A stretch of DNA of 64,000 nt from Platycnemis pennipes (GCA_933228895.1 CAKOGI010000034.1:1-64000); one strand, 5' to 3'; shown: positions 1 to 11,512, numbered from the stretch's first letter. Notes: a model not told the origin generated them from the letters alone. Program-made: numbers and translations.

Positions 1-225
1 GACCATCGTTGGTCGCCTTTCTATTCTCGTGGTTGATGGACGTGTAATCCATTTGGTTATCACTCCACACTAGGCCTAATCGTGGTATTTGTTTTCTAAT
101 GATCTAGTTGACCCATAAGTACGACGATCCTTGTTTTCCCCACGAAGGCATACACATGTTAATTAATAATTGTTCTTCAAATATAGTATTGGTCAATCAA
201 TGTACTTCTATTTCGCAGATTCATT

Positions 226-611
226 ATGGCAGAATGGCAGACGAACCTAGCGTCTCTGGGCAAGGTGGGGCCACTGAAGCCGTGCCCATTATGTGGAAAA
301 CGTCTTAGATCTCAGTTGGCCAGGCACATTAACCTAGTGCATAAGGATGTGCACAATAGCCTGGGCAAAGAGAAAGTGGCGGCATGCGCCAAAGCCGTGA
401 CGACCCTTCACGGAAAGGGCATATCCAGGTTCCCCGAACATTATATCATGGCAACGTTCGGGAGGTTATGGGTGAAAACAAGAAGGCAATGTCCCGAGGG
501 CTGGGGTTACTCGGGAATGAAGTAATCCCGACCGGAAACCCGTTAGAGGTGGCCTGTGGGATAGAGGCGGCAGAGCCTCAGACAGCCTCCGAGTCCACTA
601 GCGATGAAGAA
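226..611 (+). pseudogene. YR-A, exon with C2H2 zinc finger (tyrosine-recombinase element)
   Basis: First coding block of a decayed multi-exon recombinase element. Starting at the ATG at 226 it encodes a single zinc finger: CPLCGKRL, then RH and VH ligands (Cys-x2-Cys...His-x4-His) at about residues 21-39. A linker containing GKGISRFPEHY follows. The frame then breaks near 470; the next frame continues with an acidic tail ending STSDEE before a GT donor at 612. The same order (finger, R-F/Y-PE motif, linker with an IPxGxPL motif, acidic tail) recurs in YR-B at 49760-50130, which shows that the frameshift is damage and that the two copies are related. The finger probably binds DNA or RNA; that is inferred from the fold only. 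Confidence 0.7.
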
Positions 612-699
612 GTGCGTGAAATATATTTTTGCTTCCTAATTTTTGGTAGCGGAAAAGTTTTTGTCATTATGCCCAGTAACTTTGTGTTTACCTTCTTAG

Positions 700-1342
700 A
701 ACGCTGAGACGGTCCTTGGCAACGACTGTCACCCGGGCGATGATGCCTCATGCCCTTCTTGTCTTCCTGAGGTGAGTTAAGGACTTGTGTGTAAAACAGA
801 AGCAGGCAAGAGGTTTTGTGATTAAGTGACGCGTTTATTACTCTACATCTCTCTTTTTTATTCATACAGCCAGTAGTTGCAAATGTCTGACTTCAGGATT
901 CTTTCTTATCTTAGGAAATAATTTCGCCCATGGAGGAGAATGACAACCCACTTGCAGAAGTTGGAGACTCCTCATTTTCCAGAGGTGAGCCAATGAATCA
1001 TGTATACTTAAGAATTAGGCAAGAGGGTTTTCTATTTTATCCCAAGGTAATCACCCAAATTCTCTCCATAACTTTCATGTAACTATTATATGCTAATGTT
1101 TGATTCCGGGATTCTTTCTGTTCTTAGGAAATACATTGCATAACACACAGGATGAATGCATTGGGAAGCTGACCACGGAACTCCGTGCGGAAGAACCAGA
1201 AGATGTCACCGCAGCCGATGCACCTTTGCATTGAACATGGTTAGACCACGTTCCTCCATCAGAGGAACGTGAGCCGCAACCCACATCTTGGTGCAATTGG
1301 GAGGGAAACATTCCTCCCACAGACGATCACACGCGTAATGAG
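700..1342 (+). pseudogene. YR-A, three short acidic linker exons
   Basis: Three exon-like blocks have good AG acceptors and GT donors: 700-771, 915-984 and 1128-1342. Their translations are hydrophilic and acidic (for example EVGDSSFSRG, ELRAEEPEDVTAADAP). The 915-984 and 1128-1342 blocks join in phase. The third block has one frameshift near 1230: its end reads well only in another frame (EEREPQPTSWCNWEGN). I read them as the low-complexity linker between the finger and the recombinase core, as in YR-B. No domain is recognised in them. Confidence 0.5.
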
Positions 1343-1895
1343 GTCAGTCATCAAAGAAGGTATGCGAAAGTGAGATAAAAGGTTTTAGTACAAAGGTTTT
1401 TAAAGTTTACAAAGGAAATTCTTCAACTGATCATCTTCATTAAAAACAGTATGTTGTTTTTTTTAAATATTTATTCCTCTGCATTTGGAGAATCTTCAAA
1501 GTAGAAGATTGTATGAAGCATAGATAGCATTTTGTATGAGAATGCATGAAATACTCTATTTTTAACTGTTAACATATATAGTGTCTCATTGATCGTGTGT
1601 CGTTTTTGACCTGTAATTTTAGACACTACTTTTCGAGCCACAACGATAAAATTTGGTACCTGGCGAGAAAAAGGTTTTAAGTTTTGTTGAGTCTAAGCAA
1701 AATATTAAAAATATGACCTTTTGACCCCAGAAATAGGGCCCAACCTAAAATCCAAATTTTGCCGTATGGGCTTTCAATGTTAAAATATTAGAAATACAAA
1801 AAAGACAATTAGCGAAACATTCATCTAATAGGTTTTTGGGCACAAAGAACACGATGGAAGAGCTTTTGAGGTCGAAAATTGCAACCGTGACCCCT
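1343..1895. other. No gene seen
   Basis: AT-rich sequence with no long coding frame and no recognisable repeat boundary. It leads into the 130-bp tandem repeat and is probably intron of YR-A or inserted repeat. Confidence 0.5.
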
Positions 1896-2520
1896 AAAAG
1901 GTCAAAAGGGTTACAAAAAATGAATCACTGGTACAAACCTGGTGAATCATAGGTTTAAAAAGGTGCCAAGGTCGATTATAAGGTCCTCAGATCCCTCTTT
2001 TCAACCCTTGACCTTCAAGGGTAACTCATAGGTCAAAGGTCACAGGGGTTACAGAAAATGAATCACCGCTACAAACCGGTCGAATCATAGTTTAAAAAGG
2101 TGCCAAGGTCGATTTTAAGGTCTTCAGATCCCTCTTTTCATCCCTCAGCCTTCAAGGGTAACTCAGAGGTCAATGATCAAAAGGGTGGAAAAAAGTGAAT
2201 CGAGCTACAATCGTGACGAATCAGGTTTAAAAAGGTACCAATATCGACACAAAGGTTATCAGATCCCTTTGGTCATCTCTTGACTTTCAAGGGTTACTCA
2301 GGGGTCAAAGGTCACAAGGGTAACAAAAAATTGAAATGAGGCTATAAATGTATCGAATCATAGGTTTTTTTTAAAGGTGCCAAGGTCAATTTTAAGTCAT
2401 CCACACCCTCTTTTCATCCCTTAACCGTCAGGGGTTACTCAGGGGTCGAAGGTCACAAGGGTGACAAAAAGTGAGATGAGGCTATACACGTATCAAATCA
2501 TAGGTTTCAAAGAGTGCCCA
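1896..2520. repeat. Tandem repeat, about 130-bp unit, with AGGTCA motifs
   Basis: About five imperfect copies of a unit of roughly 130 bp. Recurring blocks are AGGTCAAAGGTCAC, GGTTACAAAAAATGAATC, ATCATAGGTTTAAAAAGGTG, CCAAGGTCGATTTTAAGGT and CAGATCCCTCTTTTCA. The copies decay towards both ends; the last runs into the copia fragment at about 2525. There is no coding capacity. Confidence 0.8.
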
Positions 2521-2524
2521 ATAG

Positions 2525-3724
2525 GATGGTAAAGTCCCTGCTGCTCTCATAATTGCTTCAGCCCTAAAAAAGTCTGTGATACACCTGCTTGAATCATCAT
2601 ACTCAGTGTCATTTCCATGAGAGTGCGATTACTCCTTTCAGCAGCCCCATTTTGTTGTGGACATCCTGTTACTGTTCTTCTGTGCATGATACCTTGCTTC
2701 TGTAAGTATTCCTGGAAATCGTATCTTGCGTACTCTGTTCCGTTGTCAGTTCGTAAAACCTTCAGTTTCTCCGATGCTGGTTCTCTAAAAGATGCTGATA
2801 CTCGATAAATTCTTCAAATACCTGTTTTCTTCAAATATTTCACTGTTATAAATCTTGAATAGTCATCAATCCAGGTCAGTACATATTGGGATCCACCAAG
2901 GGAAGCTGGCGTGAACTTTCCCATAAGGTCACAGTGTACTAGTGCTACTGGTTCAACAGATTTTTCAGTGCAGCGTTTAGGAAAGCTGAATTTGCTGAAC
3001 TTCCCCTGAACACAGACTTCACACACATTGAACTTATATTTCTTCTTCTAACATTGGTATCTTCAGCAGCACTTCCTGATATACGTGTCCGAGTCCTTGG
3101 TGCCATGTATCTAGATCACTAATTGCAAGACTGGCTACACCACTGATTAGATTGTCTGTGTTTGATTCAGTCTTAATTTCTCCTACACTGGTATTTACCA
3201 AATAAACTTTCTTCATTTGTGGATAAAATCAGTTCATCCTCATCCATCTCCTCTCCTTTTTCACCTGAGAACACCACATCCAGACCTTGACTGGTAAGCT
3301 GCGATACTGACATCAATCCACATTCTAAATTAGGTACATACAATGCACTGTGTAATGTGACAGTGAGTCCTTCTTCTTCAGGTGTTTTAATGACTACTGA
3401 ACCAGTGCCAGCAATCGGAGCTTTATCTCCGTTACCCATCTTAATGACACCATACACACTCTTTTCTTCTAAGTGTAAAAAGTCACTTCTCGTGGGACTC
3501 GTGATGAGATGAACAGAAATCTAGGAACCATTCCTTTCTCTTGAGCTTTCCTTTCTTCCCAAGTGAACAGTAGGCTTTAGCTTTTTCCACTCTATTAAGG
3601 ATACTACTAACAGCGGTTTTTGCTTCCCTCCCGATTTCTTTTGTCTTTCTGCCAAAAAATCTTTCAATTCAGTACAATCCTTACTAATATGCCCAAACTT
3701 ACCACATGTACATACGTTTTTCAC
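2525..3724 (-). pseudogene. Ty1/copia Gag-Pol fragment (zinc knuckle to integrase)
   Basis: Minus-strand remains of a copia polyprotein in at least four frames. In order: a Gag CCHC knuckle (CTCGKFGHISKDC), a degenerate protease region (ALYVPNLECGLMSVSQLT), the GAG-pre-integrase block (DLDTWHQGLGHV) and integrase sequence (CEVCVQGK, VHCDLMGKF, WIDDYSRF, then LRTDNGTEYARY and CPQQNGAAERSNRTLME). These blocks follow standard copia order. The RT and RNase H are absent, and no LTR is found on either side, so this is a truncated, dead insertion inside the YR-A interval. Confidence 0.88.
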
Positions 3725-4107
3725 ATATTTTATAATTTCTTATTCTTAATAGTTTACTTTTATTAGGTTTTTTGAAGTTTTGGATGATCGATGAAGTGTT
3801 TTATATGGACATTATTCTGGTGTGTGCCCTCAGAACTGTAACCACGTGGTTAACACTAGTATCGGATGTTAATATTTAATGGAATCGGGACGTGTTTGAT
3901 ATATTAATGACTTAAAAGGTGACCTCTATTCTCTTTTCTATTTGAATATTGAATTTTTAATAATAGTTGGAGGTTTATTGTGGTTTTTGTTATATCTATT
4001 ACTCAGCCAGTTTTTGCTTGTACATTAACTGTTGCATTCCCTTGGAAATTTTTGTCTACTACTGCAATTGTTATTGTACTTAAGATTTTCGGCTTCATCT
4101 TTTTCAG
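3725..4107. other. No gene seen
   Basis: AT-rich sequence between the copia fragment and the next exon-like block. I see no repeat boundary or coding frame. Confidence 0.5.
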
Positions 4108-4524
4108 AAAGATGTGTGGAGAGCATTGAACAGCGTGCGGATCTGCCCTCCACATAGGCGGGGCCCTCCAAGGGTGCCGAGGATGGTAATTACTTAATAC
4201 CGAGCTGTTATCTTAGTTTTTATAGTCTTTGCTAGTAGATGTATTTTATGTCATATACATGAGCGGTTCTGTGAATAATACTTTTAACGTTTGGAAGAAA
4301 TTGGAATTTGTTTCTTTTCTACAACTATTCAAGTATAATACGGGACGACCACGTAGTTGTGCTGCATGATGTAACTGGATATCCTTTGTTTATATATATA
4401 TATATTATGCGTTCTTATATTGCTTTTTTATCACATAATTGATGTACATCTTACCCTACAATTACTGGTCGTATTGTGTTTACAGATGAGAAGCCCACGG
4501 AGGAGGCGGACACCAATGATGATA
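4108..4524 (+). other. Two small exon-like blocks, product unknown
   Basis: Block 4108-4185 follows a TTTTTCAG acceptor and ends at a GTAATT donor; one frame is open (KDVWRALNSVRICPPHRRGP). Block 4486-4524 follows TTTACAG and ends at GTAAGT; it reads DEKPTEEADTNDD. They may be linker exons of YR-A or belong with the Myb/SANT exon downstream. I do not recognise a product. Confidence 0.3.
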
Positions 4525-5023
4525 GTAAGTCATATTCCATAAAAATTGGCGATAATTTGTGCACGAAATGTGCAAAGTGCATGCATTGCGGTTTAGAATT
4601 TACCTTTTTAGTCTCCCTTAAGCTGCACTCTTCATATTTTGGGGTTATTTGCGGTACTTTTTGTTATTGAACAAGCTCTGGATTGTAATTGGAAGCCGCA
4701 TATATCCACCACTTTATTTAATTTAACTACATTATTGTTGTAAATAGATAACAACCTTAGAACATTTTTACTTATGTCTGAACATAATATCCAATTATCA
4801 ATTAGCGGCAGAACTGTATCTATGCCGAGCTTAAGTTTTACCCCTTGTAATTTATCAAAATTGATGGCTCTTGCTTGGAAATACTTACATTCGTTAAGTG
4901 GTTTTCGTGCTCACACCCTGTTACATTCATGGTGCAAATTTTTATTAATTATGTGAATTATTTTGGCCTGTTGCCAGGCCGACATACTGTATTTAATATT
5001 AGTACTACTTTTTTTCTTTAAAG

Positions 5024-5280
5024 GTAATTTCCGGTGGGGCCATGAAGCAATATTGCTTCTGCTGGCTACATACAAGGAGGAGGAGGAGGCCAACCTCACA
5101 TCAGGGAAAAAATTGGTGAAAAAGTGGGACCTAATTTCTTCAATGCTTAAGGAAAAGTGGGTCGTAGCATCTGGCCCCCAATGCAAAAGCAAGGTGAATG
5201 GCATGAAAAAGTGCTACAAGCACATCAAACACTACACTAAAAAAGTGGAAATTCCAGGAGGAACTGGCCATATTACGAGG
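5024..5280 (+). CDS. Exon encoding a Myb/SANT-like DNA-binding domain
   Basis: An open block between a TTTAAAG acceptor and a GAG|GTGAGA donor. Its translation has the spacing of a Myb/SANT-like (trihelix-type) DNA-binding domain: an early Trp (FRWGHEAILLLLATY), a central W-D-L-I (VKKWDLISSMLKEKW), and a third helix with QCKSKVNGMKKCYKHIK, followed by a GGTG loop. Such domains occur in PIF/Harbinger second proteins and in many arthropod nuclear proteins. There is no matching exon in YR-B, so it may belong to a separate inserted element or host gene rather than to YR-A. No start or stop codon belongs to this exon. Confidence 0.55.
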
Positions 5281-5635
5281 TGAGAATTTGGTGATGATTG
5301 TGATCATTACTGTGGTGCATTACATGTTTTCATTTATGTAACTAGTATTTTAGGTGAACACACTTTCATGCATTAATGCTAAATCAGGATAAATATCTTC
5401 TACTGGGTAGTTTAATTTATATCTCTTAATTTTTTAATGAGTGTATTTTGACAATTTGAAGAGCGTTTGCACAGCTTTTGTGTTGTCAGTATCACTCATT
5501 GAACGAGAACTTTTATTTCTCAAGCATTCATTTCTATGGCTTCCTATCCAATGCATTGTTTCATCAAGTGGCAAAATCGAAAGTTCAGTGAAGCTAGAAG
5601 GTTGAGCTCACTGCTATGTTACTTGCATTTTCAGC
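5281..5635. other. No gene seen (intron-like)
   Basis: AT-rich spacer between the Myb/SANT exon and the next exon-like block. Nothing recognisable. Confidence 0.4.
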
Positions 5636-5783
5636 ATCTCGACCAGATGTTCATAAAGTGGCCATGGGTGGCGTCTTGAGACAACTGATTCATCTGGTGA
5701 AAGCAGTTCTCCAGCTAGTGGCTGTGTTTCCCCTGCTGCTCGTTGTGCTTTCGTTGATGCACCACAAGGGAAGGGAAGGAAAC
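5636..5783 (+). other. Exon-like Ser/Pro/Ala-rich block after the Myb/SANT exon
   Basis: Bounded by a TTTTCAG acceptor and a GTATGT donor. The downstream half reads cleanly as a low-complexity linker (ETTDSSGESSSPASGCVSP), typical of the region after a Myb/SANT-like domain. An in-frame stop near the 5' side leaves the true acceptor uncertain. Product unknown. Confidence 0.3.
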
Positions 5784-6171
5784 GTATGTAACTCTTCAAT
5801 GTCTTTTTCTCAAGGCTTTTGATTTCCTGTTTAGATAAGACTGCTGATCTTTACACACACTTCTCCTTTGGTCCAAGAAGAATATTTGTAGTGTTTTGTG
5901 TCTGTGTGTCTATTTGATGGTTTCATTTTGGCTCATGGCAGGATCAAGTACTTCGCACCTAAGTTCCATGGTAGTCTATGTTCTGCATAAGGGTATAATT
6001 GTTTATCTTATAATACGATTATAGTACTGCTTCATATACGGTATTATATACGAAGCAGTACTAAGATCCAATTATACCTCTAAAAACTCTATTTTTCTAG
6101 CAGATTATTCTTCGAAATTTCAAATGTGGAGCGAGCGACCTGTAAAGTTCACTAAAATGTTTGTATTTCAG

Positions 6172-7125
6172 ATCCTCCCGACTAAAATACTCGCCTCCAT
6201 GGAGCGTGACACCAAATCCAGGAAATTGGCCATCAAATTGAAAGGATTGGACGACAGGGGAGAATACAATGACGACCATCCATTCATAAAACAGCTGACA
6301 GGTCATTGGATTTTGCAAAGAGGACATGAGAACCCCCGGAACTATACGAGGAACGTGAGCCGCCTAATAAATTTTTCCACAAGGAAGAATGGCTACAGTG
6401 ACCCGAATGCCTATAGGAGCGCCTTGGTGGACTACTTAGGGCATTTTGACTACTTGCGTGCTTACGTGGAAGCTGGGGCAGCACCCGGGTCGATTAAAAA
6501 TTATGCCCAAAACAACACGCAAACCCTGGTGTTCTCCAGGATATGGGCAATCAACGAGCATTGGCATCAGGAAACGAAGGACAGAACGGAACAGGCGCTG
6601 CTTGCGCGGACAGACTTCAGAAGCATGAATTCCAAGAGAATCTCAAAGGAGATAGAACAGAAAACGCTGCAGAGAGCTGTAGCGCTGGAGGACTTAAACC
6701 TTACGGATGAGATGAAGAGTATCAAGGCCCTGTCCATGAAGAAGAAGCCCGGCGTGTTGAAGGACCTCGAGTTCCTAAAGACCGGGCCGTTCTCTGGCAG
6801 AGGAATGGTGAACATAGCGCGGGAACACATGAGGTCCTCCTGCGGACGGATGCAAAAGCGGTACACTTTAGAATCGAGAAAGACGGCGGGTGTCTGGCTC
6901 CGGGTGGTGCGGTTCTTGGGCTGCGTCACACCACCAGGACTGCGCAGAGGAATGGGGTATTGGCCAATATGACCATTTGCGAGGTGGAGAAGGCTCACTT
7001 TGTCCCCAGCCACGACGCTTGGGTCATCTACGTGGCGAAGCATAAAACATCAGCCACCGGATGTGCCCAAGTGATTGTGGAAGGTGACCTGTGGAATGTA
7101 TATTCTGACTACCTGGATACTAAGG
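6172..7125 (+). pseudogene. YR-A, recombinase core exon (box I and Lys motif)
   Basis: Exon after a TATTTCAG acceptor. Roughly 250 residues of helical N-terminal core (for example HPFIKQLTGHWILQRGHENP and NYTRNVSRLINF) lead into the box-I region RTAQRNGVLANMTICEVE, which carries the presumed catalytic Arg, and the beta-hairpin VAKHKTSA, which carries the presumed catalytic Lys. A small indel at about 6930 separates the two parts. The exon ends at a GTGAGT donor (7126). The acceptor position and residue order align with YR-B from 51142 (both begin I-[LF]-x-x...IAS/LAS). Family: tyrosine recombinase, Crypton-like; activity is lost in this copy. Confidence 0.75.
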
Positions 7126-7706
7126 GTGAGTGAATAATATCCTATTGTTTTTTTCAAGTTCTGCCTGGGTGAAACATAATTCGTCCGTTGTTGGGCAATT
7201 AAAAATAGGTACACCTAAATTAGAATTAATTCCAAACGAAGTTAAGTTGGAGAAATAATATTATTTCAATGTGCAGGACTTGGTCTCGTTCATCATTCAA
7301 AAGTAGGGTTTGCACTAGTTGTTCCGATGCGTTTACATTGCATTCCAATGTAAAATCTTTTGCATTCCACGCACGGGAGTAATTTAGAGGTTTATTCTGT
7401 TTCAATTTTGCTGGAGAATTCCGAATGTAGAATAAATGCTTCCGTGTTCAACAGATGTCACTTAGGCGACTCTGTATGCGAGGTAGACTTCGTAAGTCAC
7501 GACGGTCCATCGCGTGGTACCTAATCTTGAAGTCAATTCGGTTGTGCCCTGTGGTCCTTCACGTCCGTTTAAAACATTGACATGATCGAACATATTTCAC
7601 CCAATGTCCTCCCCGTTGACTACTTTCGGGATGCAAAGGTGTCTTCACGCGGTGATTGTTTCCCTCTCTCGCGCTGTAACGAGTCCTCAATGAGAAGACG
7701 GACAGT
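7126..7706. other. No gene seen (intron-like)
   Basis: Spacer between the two recombinase exons of YR-A. No long frame and no repeat boundaries were seen. Confidence 0.5.
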
Positions 7707-8405
7707 TATTTAGTAAATACGGAGGGCCGAGGATACAAAACCTTTTTCCACGACTTAGACAAGGACGTAGAGAAGGCGAAGATGAGACCTGTTATTCATC
7801 CGGATGATCATATCCATGATATCCACAAGAAAGTGTGAGGGGACCAGTCGTGTAGGGTTGCGGAGGTCCTTTACCACACGGAGGGGACTGCCAGGAGGCA
7901 TTATCGGCTGCCTCTTAAGGAGAGGGTCTCGGAGGGTAATGACACACTCCGTGTTCTCGCCACCGGGCCACACTCTCCGAGGATGCAGAAGGAGAGGACG
8001 AGGAGAATCCGATGGAGATTTTTAGAGAATTAATCCTTCCAAATGAGAATACTTTTTGGGCACAGACCCATGCACTCGTGTTACAGAGGATAAAGGTCTA
8101 GACGAGATCCTTACCTCTGCCCTAGGAAAGGAATTTAAGGCGACGGAATACATGCGGGGTACATTAATTATCACATTTTTAGAGGCAGTATCTCCAAAAT
8201 GGGCAGATATTCTGGCCGCCATTGCTTACCGCCACAACGAAAAAAGATTCGTCGTTCACGTCATGGAGGAGGAGAGGTCCCGTCTTCATTGGTCAATGTC
8301 AAAATTGGCAAAAGGACGCTAATGAAGGAGGTGCAAAAACAATGGGAGACAATATGCCGGGCAACGATAGTACCCATGGTGATTCTTCTCACAGGAGGTA
8401 AATAA
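7707..8405 (+). pseudogene. YR-A, recombinase C-terminal exon (box II, Tyr motif)
   Basis: Reads YLVNTEGRGYKTFFHDLDKD, then after a stop VAEVLYHTEGTARRHYR, where the Y of HYR is the presumed nucleophile. It continues after further frame changes into LAAIAYRHNEKRF and LMKEVQKQWETICRAT. The same series, less damaged, is on the minus strand at 52825-53562 in YR-B (CTEGNAYKRF; VAYTLKHTEQTSKAHYR; LAVLGYQQNKAKF; LIKEAYKKYTQR). The Arg expected in box II is not apparent here. The reading frame is broken at least three times, so this is a fossil. Confidence 0.65.
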
Positions 8406-8853
8406 AATGCGGAAGGTGAGTGGTCCTTCTCTGTTGAAAGACGATGTACTGCCGCTTGGAACGAAGCTAAATGTTACTTCCTTCGTTATACAGATGCAGC
8501 AGTGCACACACAGGAGTGATTATTTTTTTAATGTATTTAATTCACCAGATTGTAACCTGTATTATCTTTCTAAGCTACTTGGTAGTTGCGGAGGTCTAGT
8601 GTATCGCTACACACAGTTAAAGTTTGGACTCGATCGGGAAATGTATAAATTGTTTGCTATGCCCATCACCCACGACACAACCCTCGATGGCCACAACAAC
8701 AACGCTAACGTCCTACTTTTCTATTGCACACTGTCACACGCTCTAACTTGATTTGCTCTTTCTCTTTTTAAACAAAATTTTGTGTTCTTTTTGGCATTTT
8801 AATTTATTTATATTTACTACCTTTACTTTCCTTTTTAATTTTCCATCAACCTT
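8406..8853. other. No gene seen
   Basis: AT-rich spacer between YR-A and the piggyBac element. It ends at a TTAA (8854-8857). Confidence 0.5.
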
Positions 8854-8857
8854 TTAA

Positions 8858-11160
8858 CGCCGAGCGTGACCATATGGTTAGGGTAAGAAGTTAATTTTTT
8901 ATCCTGAAACAATAAAATGTCGCAGGGTCGCCGTCTTGCATACACGCTTTTACATCATCGCGAAGAGTATTTGGAAGCATGACAGGCAGTTTTCAGACCA
9001 CTATCATAACTTTTGGTGCTGTCAAGCTCGTGAGATCTTTCTCGTGCCGTCGAAGCTCCTCCTAAGGGATTTTCGTCTTGTGTAAGTATGGTCTTACTGA
9101 AATACTATGGTAAATGTATGTACTTTATTTAATAATATTAGCATGCTTAGGTTCATCTTAATGTATTTATATATTATTTTATTTGTGTTTGCTATAGCAG
9201 ATATTTTATAAGTAGTTTTTCACAGGTGTGACCATATGGTCACGCTAGGCGCATATGGGGTCAATTGTTTTGAAAATCGGGGGTCACTATTTTCTTATGT
9301 TTTTCTGCTTATGAAAATATAATCTGTCCTAATTTGAATGTATCTATATACTTGTGCAATTATCAGCCTTATTTTTAATTAAATAAGTTTATATTTTTGT
9401 ACAGACTTGATATTGCTAGTAGTTCTTGACATTTTGGAGTATGAGGATTTTGATAAAATATACATCGAGCCTCCAGATGTAAATGACCTCACGGACGAAG
9501 ACTTTGCCGATGATGATGATGGTAGTTTGTCTGATAATCTAAGCAGCCGACAGCTCCGGTGCCCTGCGGAAGTTGTACTGTCCAAAGCATCAACGACGGA
9601 AGCTATCCCAGATTACAAGGTGGTCACAAAAATATTTTCATGGCGAAGAAGAGAAAGAAAACATTGGTGCATAGGGAATGGAATACAGCGGGACTGCAGA
9701 AAACTTTCCCTTTTTCCCTCATCCAGAGTGCACCAAAGAATGCAATTTGATTCTAGTAGAATTATTTGAATCAATCGTTGACGATAATATGGTTCATTTT
9801 CTTTGTGCCGCATCAAATAAGTACGCCCATCAAAAAAATGTCCACACCCAAATATAAGCATAGAAGAGATGAAAACTTTCATCACTATATTGCCCTTGTT
9901 TGGATACAACAACGCTCCTTCTAAAAGATCATTTTGGGAAGTAAAAATAGAAACTCACTATGACCTAATTTTTAATGCTATGCGCAGAGATATATTTCTC
10001 AAAATGTGCTGTTTTGCTCACTGCCAATGCAGTACGATATCGGATCCAAATGATGAAATGTAATTTGAGGCCCTTCTCTGATATTTTGCCGGACAAATTT
10101 ATGTGTAAGTTTAGAGGTGAACAGCATTTAAGTCATGGTGCCGTAATTTGGCCGTCATGTATGTAAATAATTCATCCGAGGATCCGATTTGGCTATAAGA
10201 TTTGGTGCATAAAACCTCCAGCAGGTTATCTAATGTCATATGATTTTTACCACGGAAAGTACCTATTCTAATCCTTACACTTAGCATAAGAGTGATTTTG
10301 GTAAGGCTGCCACATCCATGCTCAAGATTTTTGATAAGTTTCCTGAACAAATGAAATTACTGCCATTTCAGCTATGCTTTGACATTTTTTTACTGGATTT
10401 ACTCTCCTCACTCGCCTGAAAGAGCTAGGATATGGTGGTACAGGAACGATTCGCGAAAACCGAATGCCTAGTGTTGTCCCTATTACTCCGGTAAAAACTA
10501 TGAAGGAGATAAAAAGGGGGTCTCTTCATAAGATTACAAACAGCGACAAAATCTCAATGGTATGCTGGGTTGACAACTCAGGTGTTGCAATCACATCGAC
10601 GCCGTATGGATAATTTTTGCGGTTGAAGTGAAACGATATTCAAAGGAACAGAGACAAAGGATTCTTATTCCCCGTCATCGCACATTTGCAGAGTACAACA
10701 AATTTACGTGAGGTAATGATCGAATGGATCAGAACATAAATTACTGCAGGATTGGCATTAGGAGAAAAGAGTGGCGGTGGCCTCTCTTTACGTAGACGAT
10801 CGATGCTACCGCACGCACTGCATGGATCTTTGCCATAAAAGCTGGAAATATAAATGTGTCAGCTAGAATAGAGAAGAGAAATTGTTGAGTCATGCCATAT
10901 AAGGTACTAAAATGCTCCTAAGAGTAGAGGAAGGAAGCCAGTTACTAACAGTTCTATCCAAGCCAAGTTGTAGACAGTGTGCGATTGGATGGTCCGTCCG
11001 TCGTATAGTCTATCCGTCCGTTCCTTTAGTGTGTCGATGCGGTAGTGGAAAAAGATGATAGCGTGTGTTATGTGAATCCTCGATGTGCTCAGAATGTGTT
11101 AAATACAGCGTTGGATTATGCAACGCGTGCTCTACTGAATTTCACACAAAATAACACCAC
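8858..11160 (+). mobile_element. piggyBac-family transposon, decayed
   Basis: The left end is taken as the TTAA at 8854-8857, followed by CGCCGAGCGTGACCATATGG. A second, perfect palindrome, GTGACCATATGGTCAC, lies subterminally at about 9228. The coding remains fill 9407-10900. The right end is approximate: no matching TTAA-flanked inverted copy of the left end was found. The palindrome design matches that of the element at 28954-31205, but with a different core (CATATG instead of CCACCGGTGG). Confidence 0.65.
9407..10900 (+). pseudogene. piggyBac transposase (DDE_Tnp_1_7), broken
   Basis: Translation in successive frames follows piggyBac order: an acidic N-terminus (IYIEPPDVNDLTDEDFADDD), FFPHPECTKECNLILVELFE, SIEEMKTFITILPLFGYNN, then RPFSDILPDKFMCKF, RFGYKIWCIKPPAGYLMSYD, LKELGYGGTGTIRENRMP and ISMVCWVDNSGV, ending near YCRIGIRRKEWRWPLF. 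Each block is clearly recognisable, but at least five frameshifts or stops separate them, so no functional transposase is made. The Cys-rich C-terminus is only vaguely visible after 10950. Confidence 0.85.
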
Positions 11161-11512
11161 GATAAGAGTTAAGTGATTCAGTAATTTAGAAGGTTTTTCA
11201 ATGAATTTCCTATGCTATTTTTAAACTTGTATTTTGCTTAATTGTTTTCATAATTTCATTTTTCCGTAGTTTTTTCACATTCAGTGACTTCGTAATGCGC
11301 ATCGAGTTTTATTGGGTACTTTCTTGCATTTCGAAATTTTCGAATTGAATTAAAAATTAAAATATTTGTGCATTTGTTTAAAAACAAGTTTATAATTATT
11401 ACTAAATCACTAATGATTTAAAATTATATTGTTTCTCGGTGTTTTTGTGTAAGATGAATAAACCTCAATATAATAAAATAAATCGTTTTCATTTAGAAAA
11501 AATTGACCTCAC
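11161..11512. other. No gene seen
   Basis: Very AT-rich spacer between the piggyBac remains and the GAATATTC array. Confidence 0.5.

Noticed and set aside
6567..7043. 158-codon minus-strand frame in YR-A
   Set aside because: Antisense to the recombinase core, which has a homologue in YR-B on the sense strand; no similarity of the antisense product is visible in YR-B.
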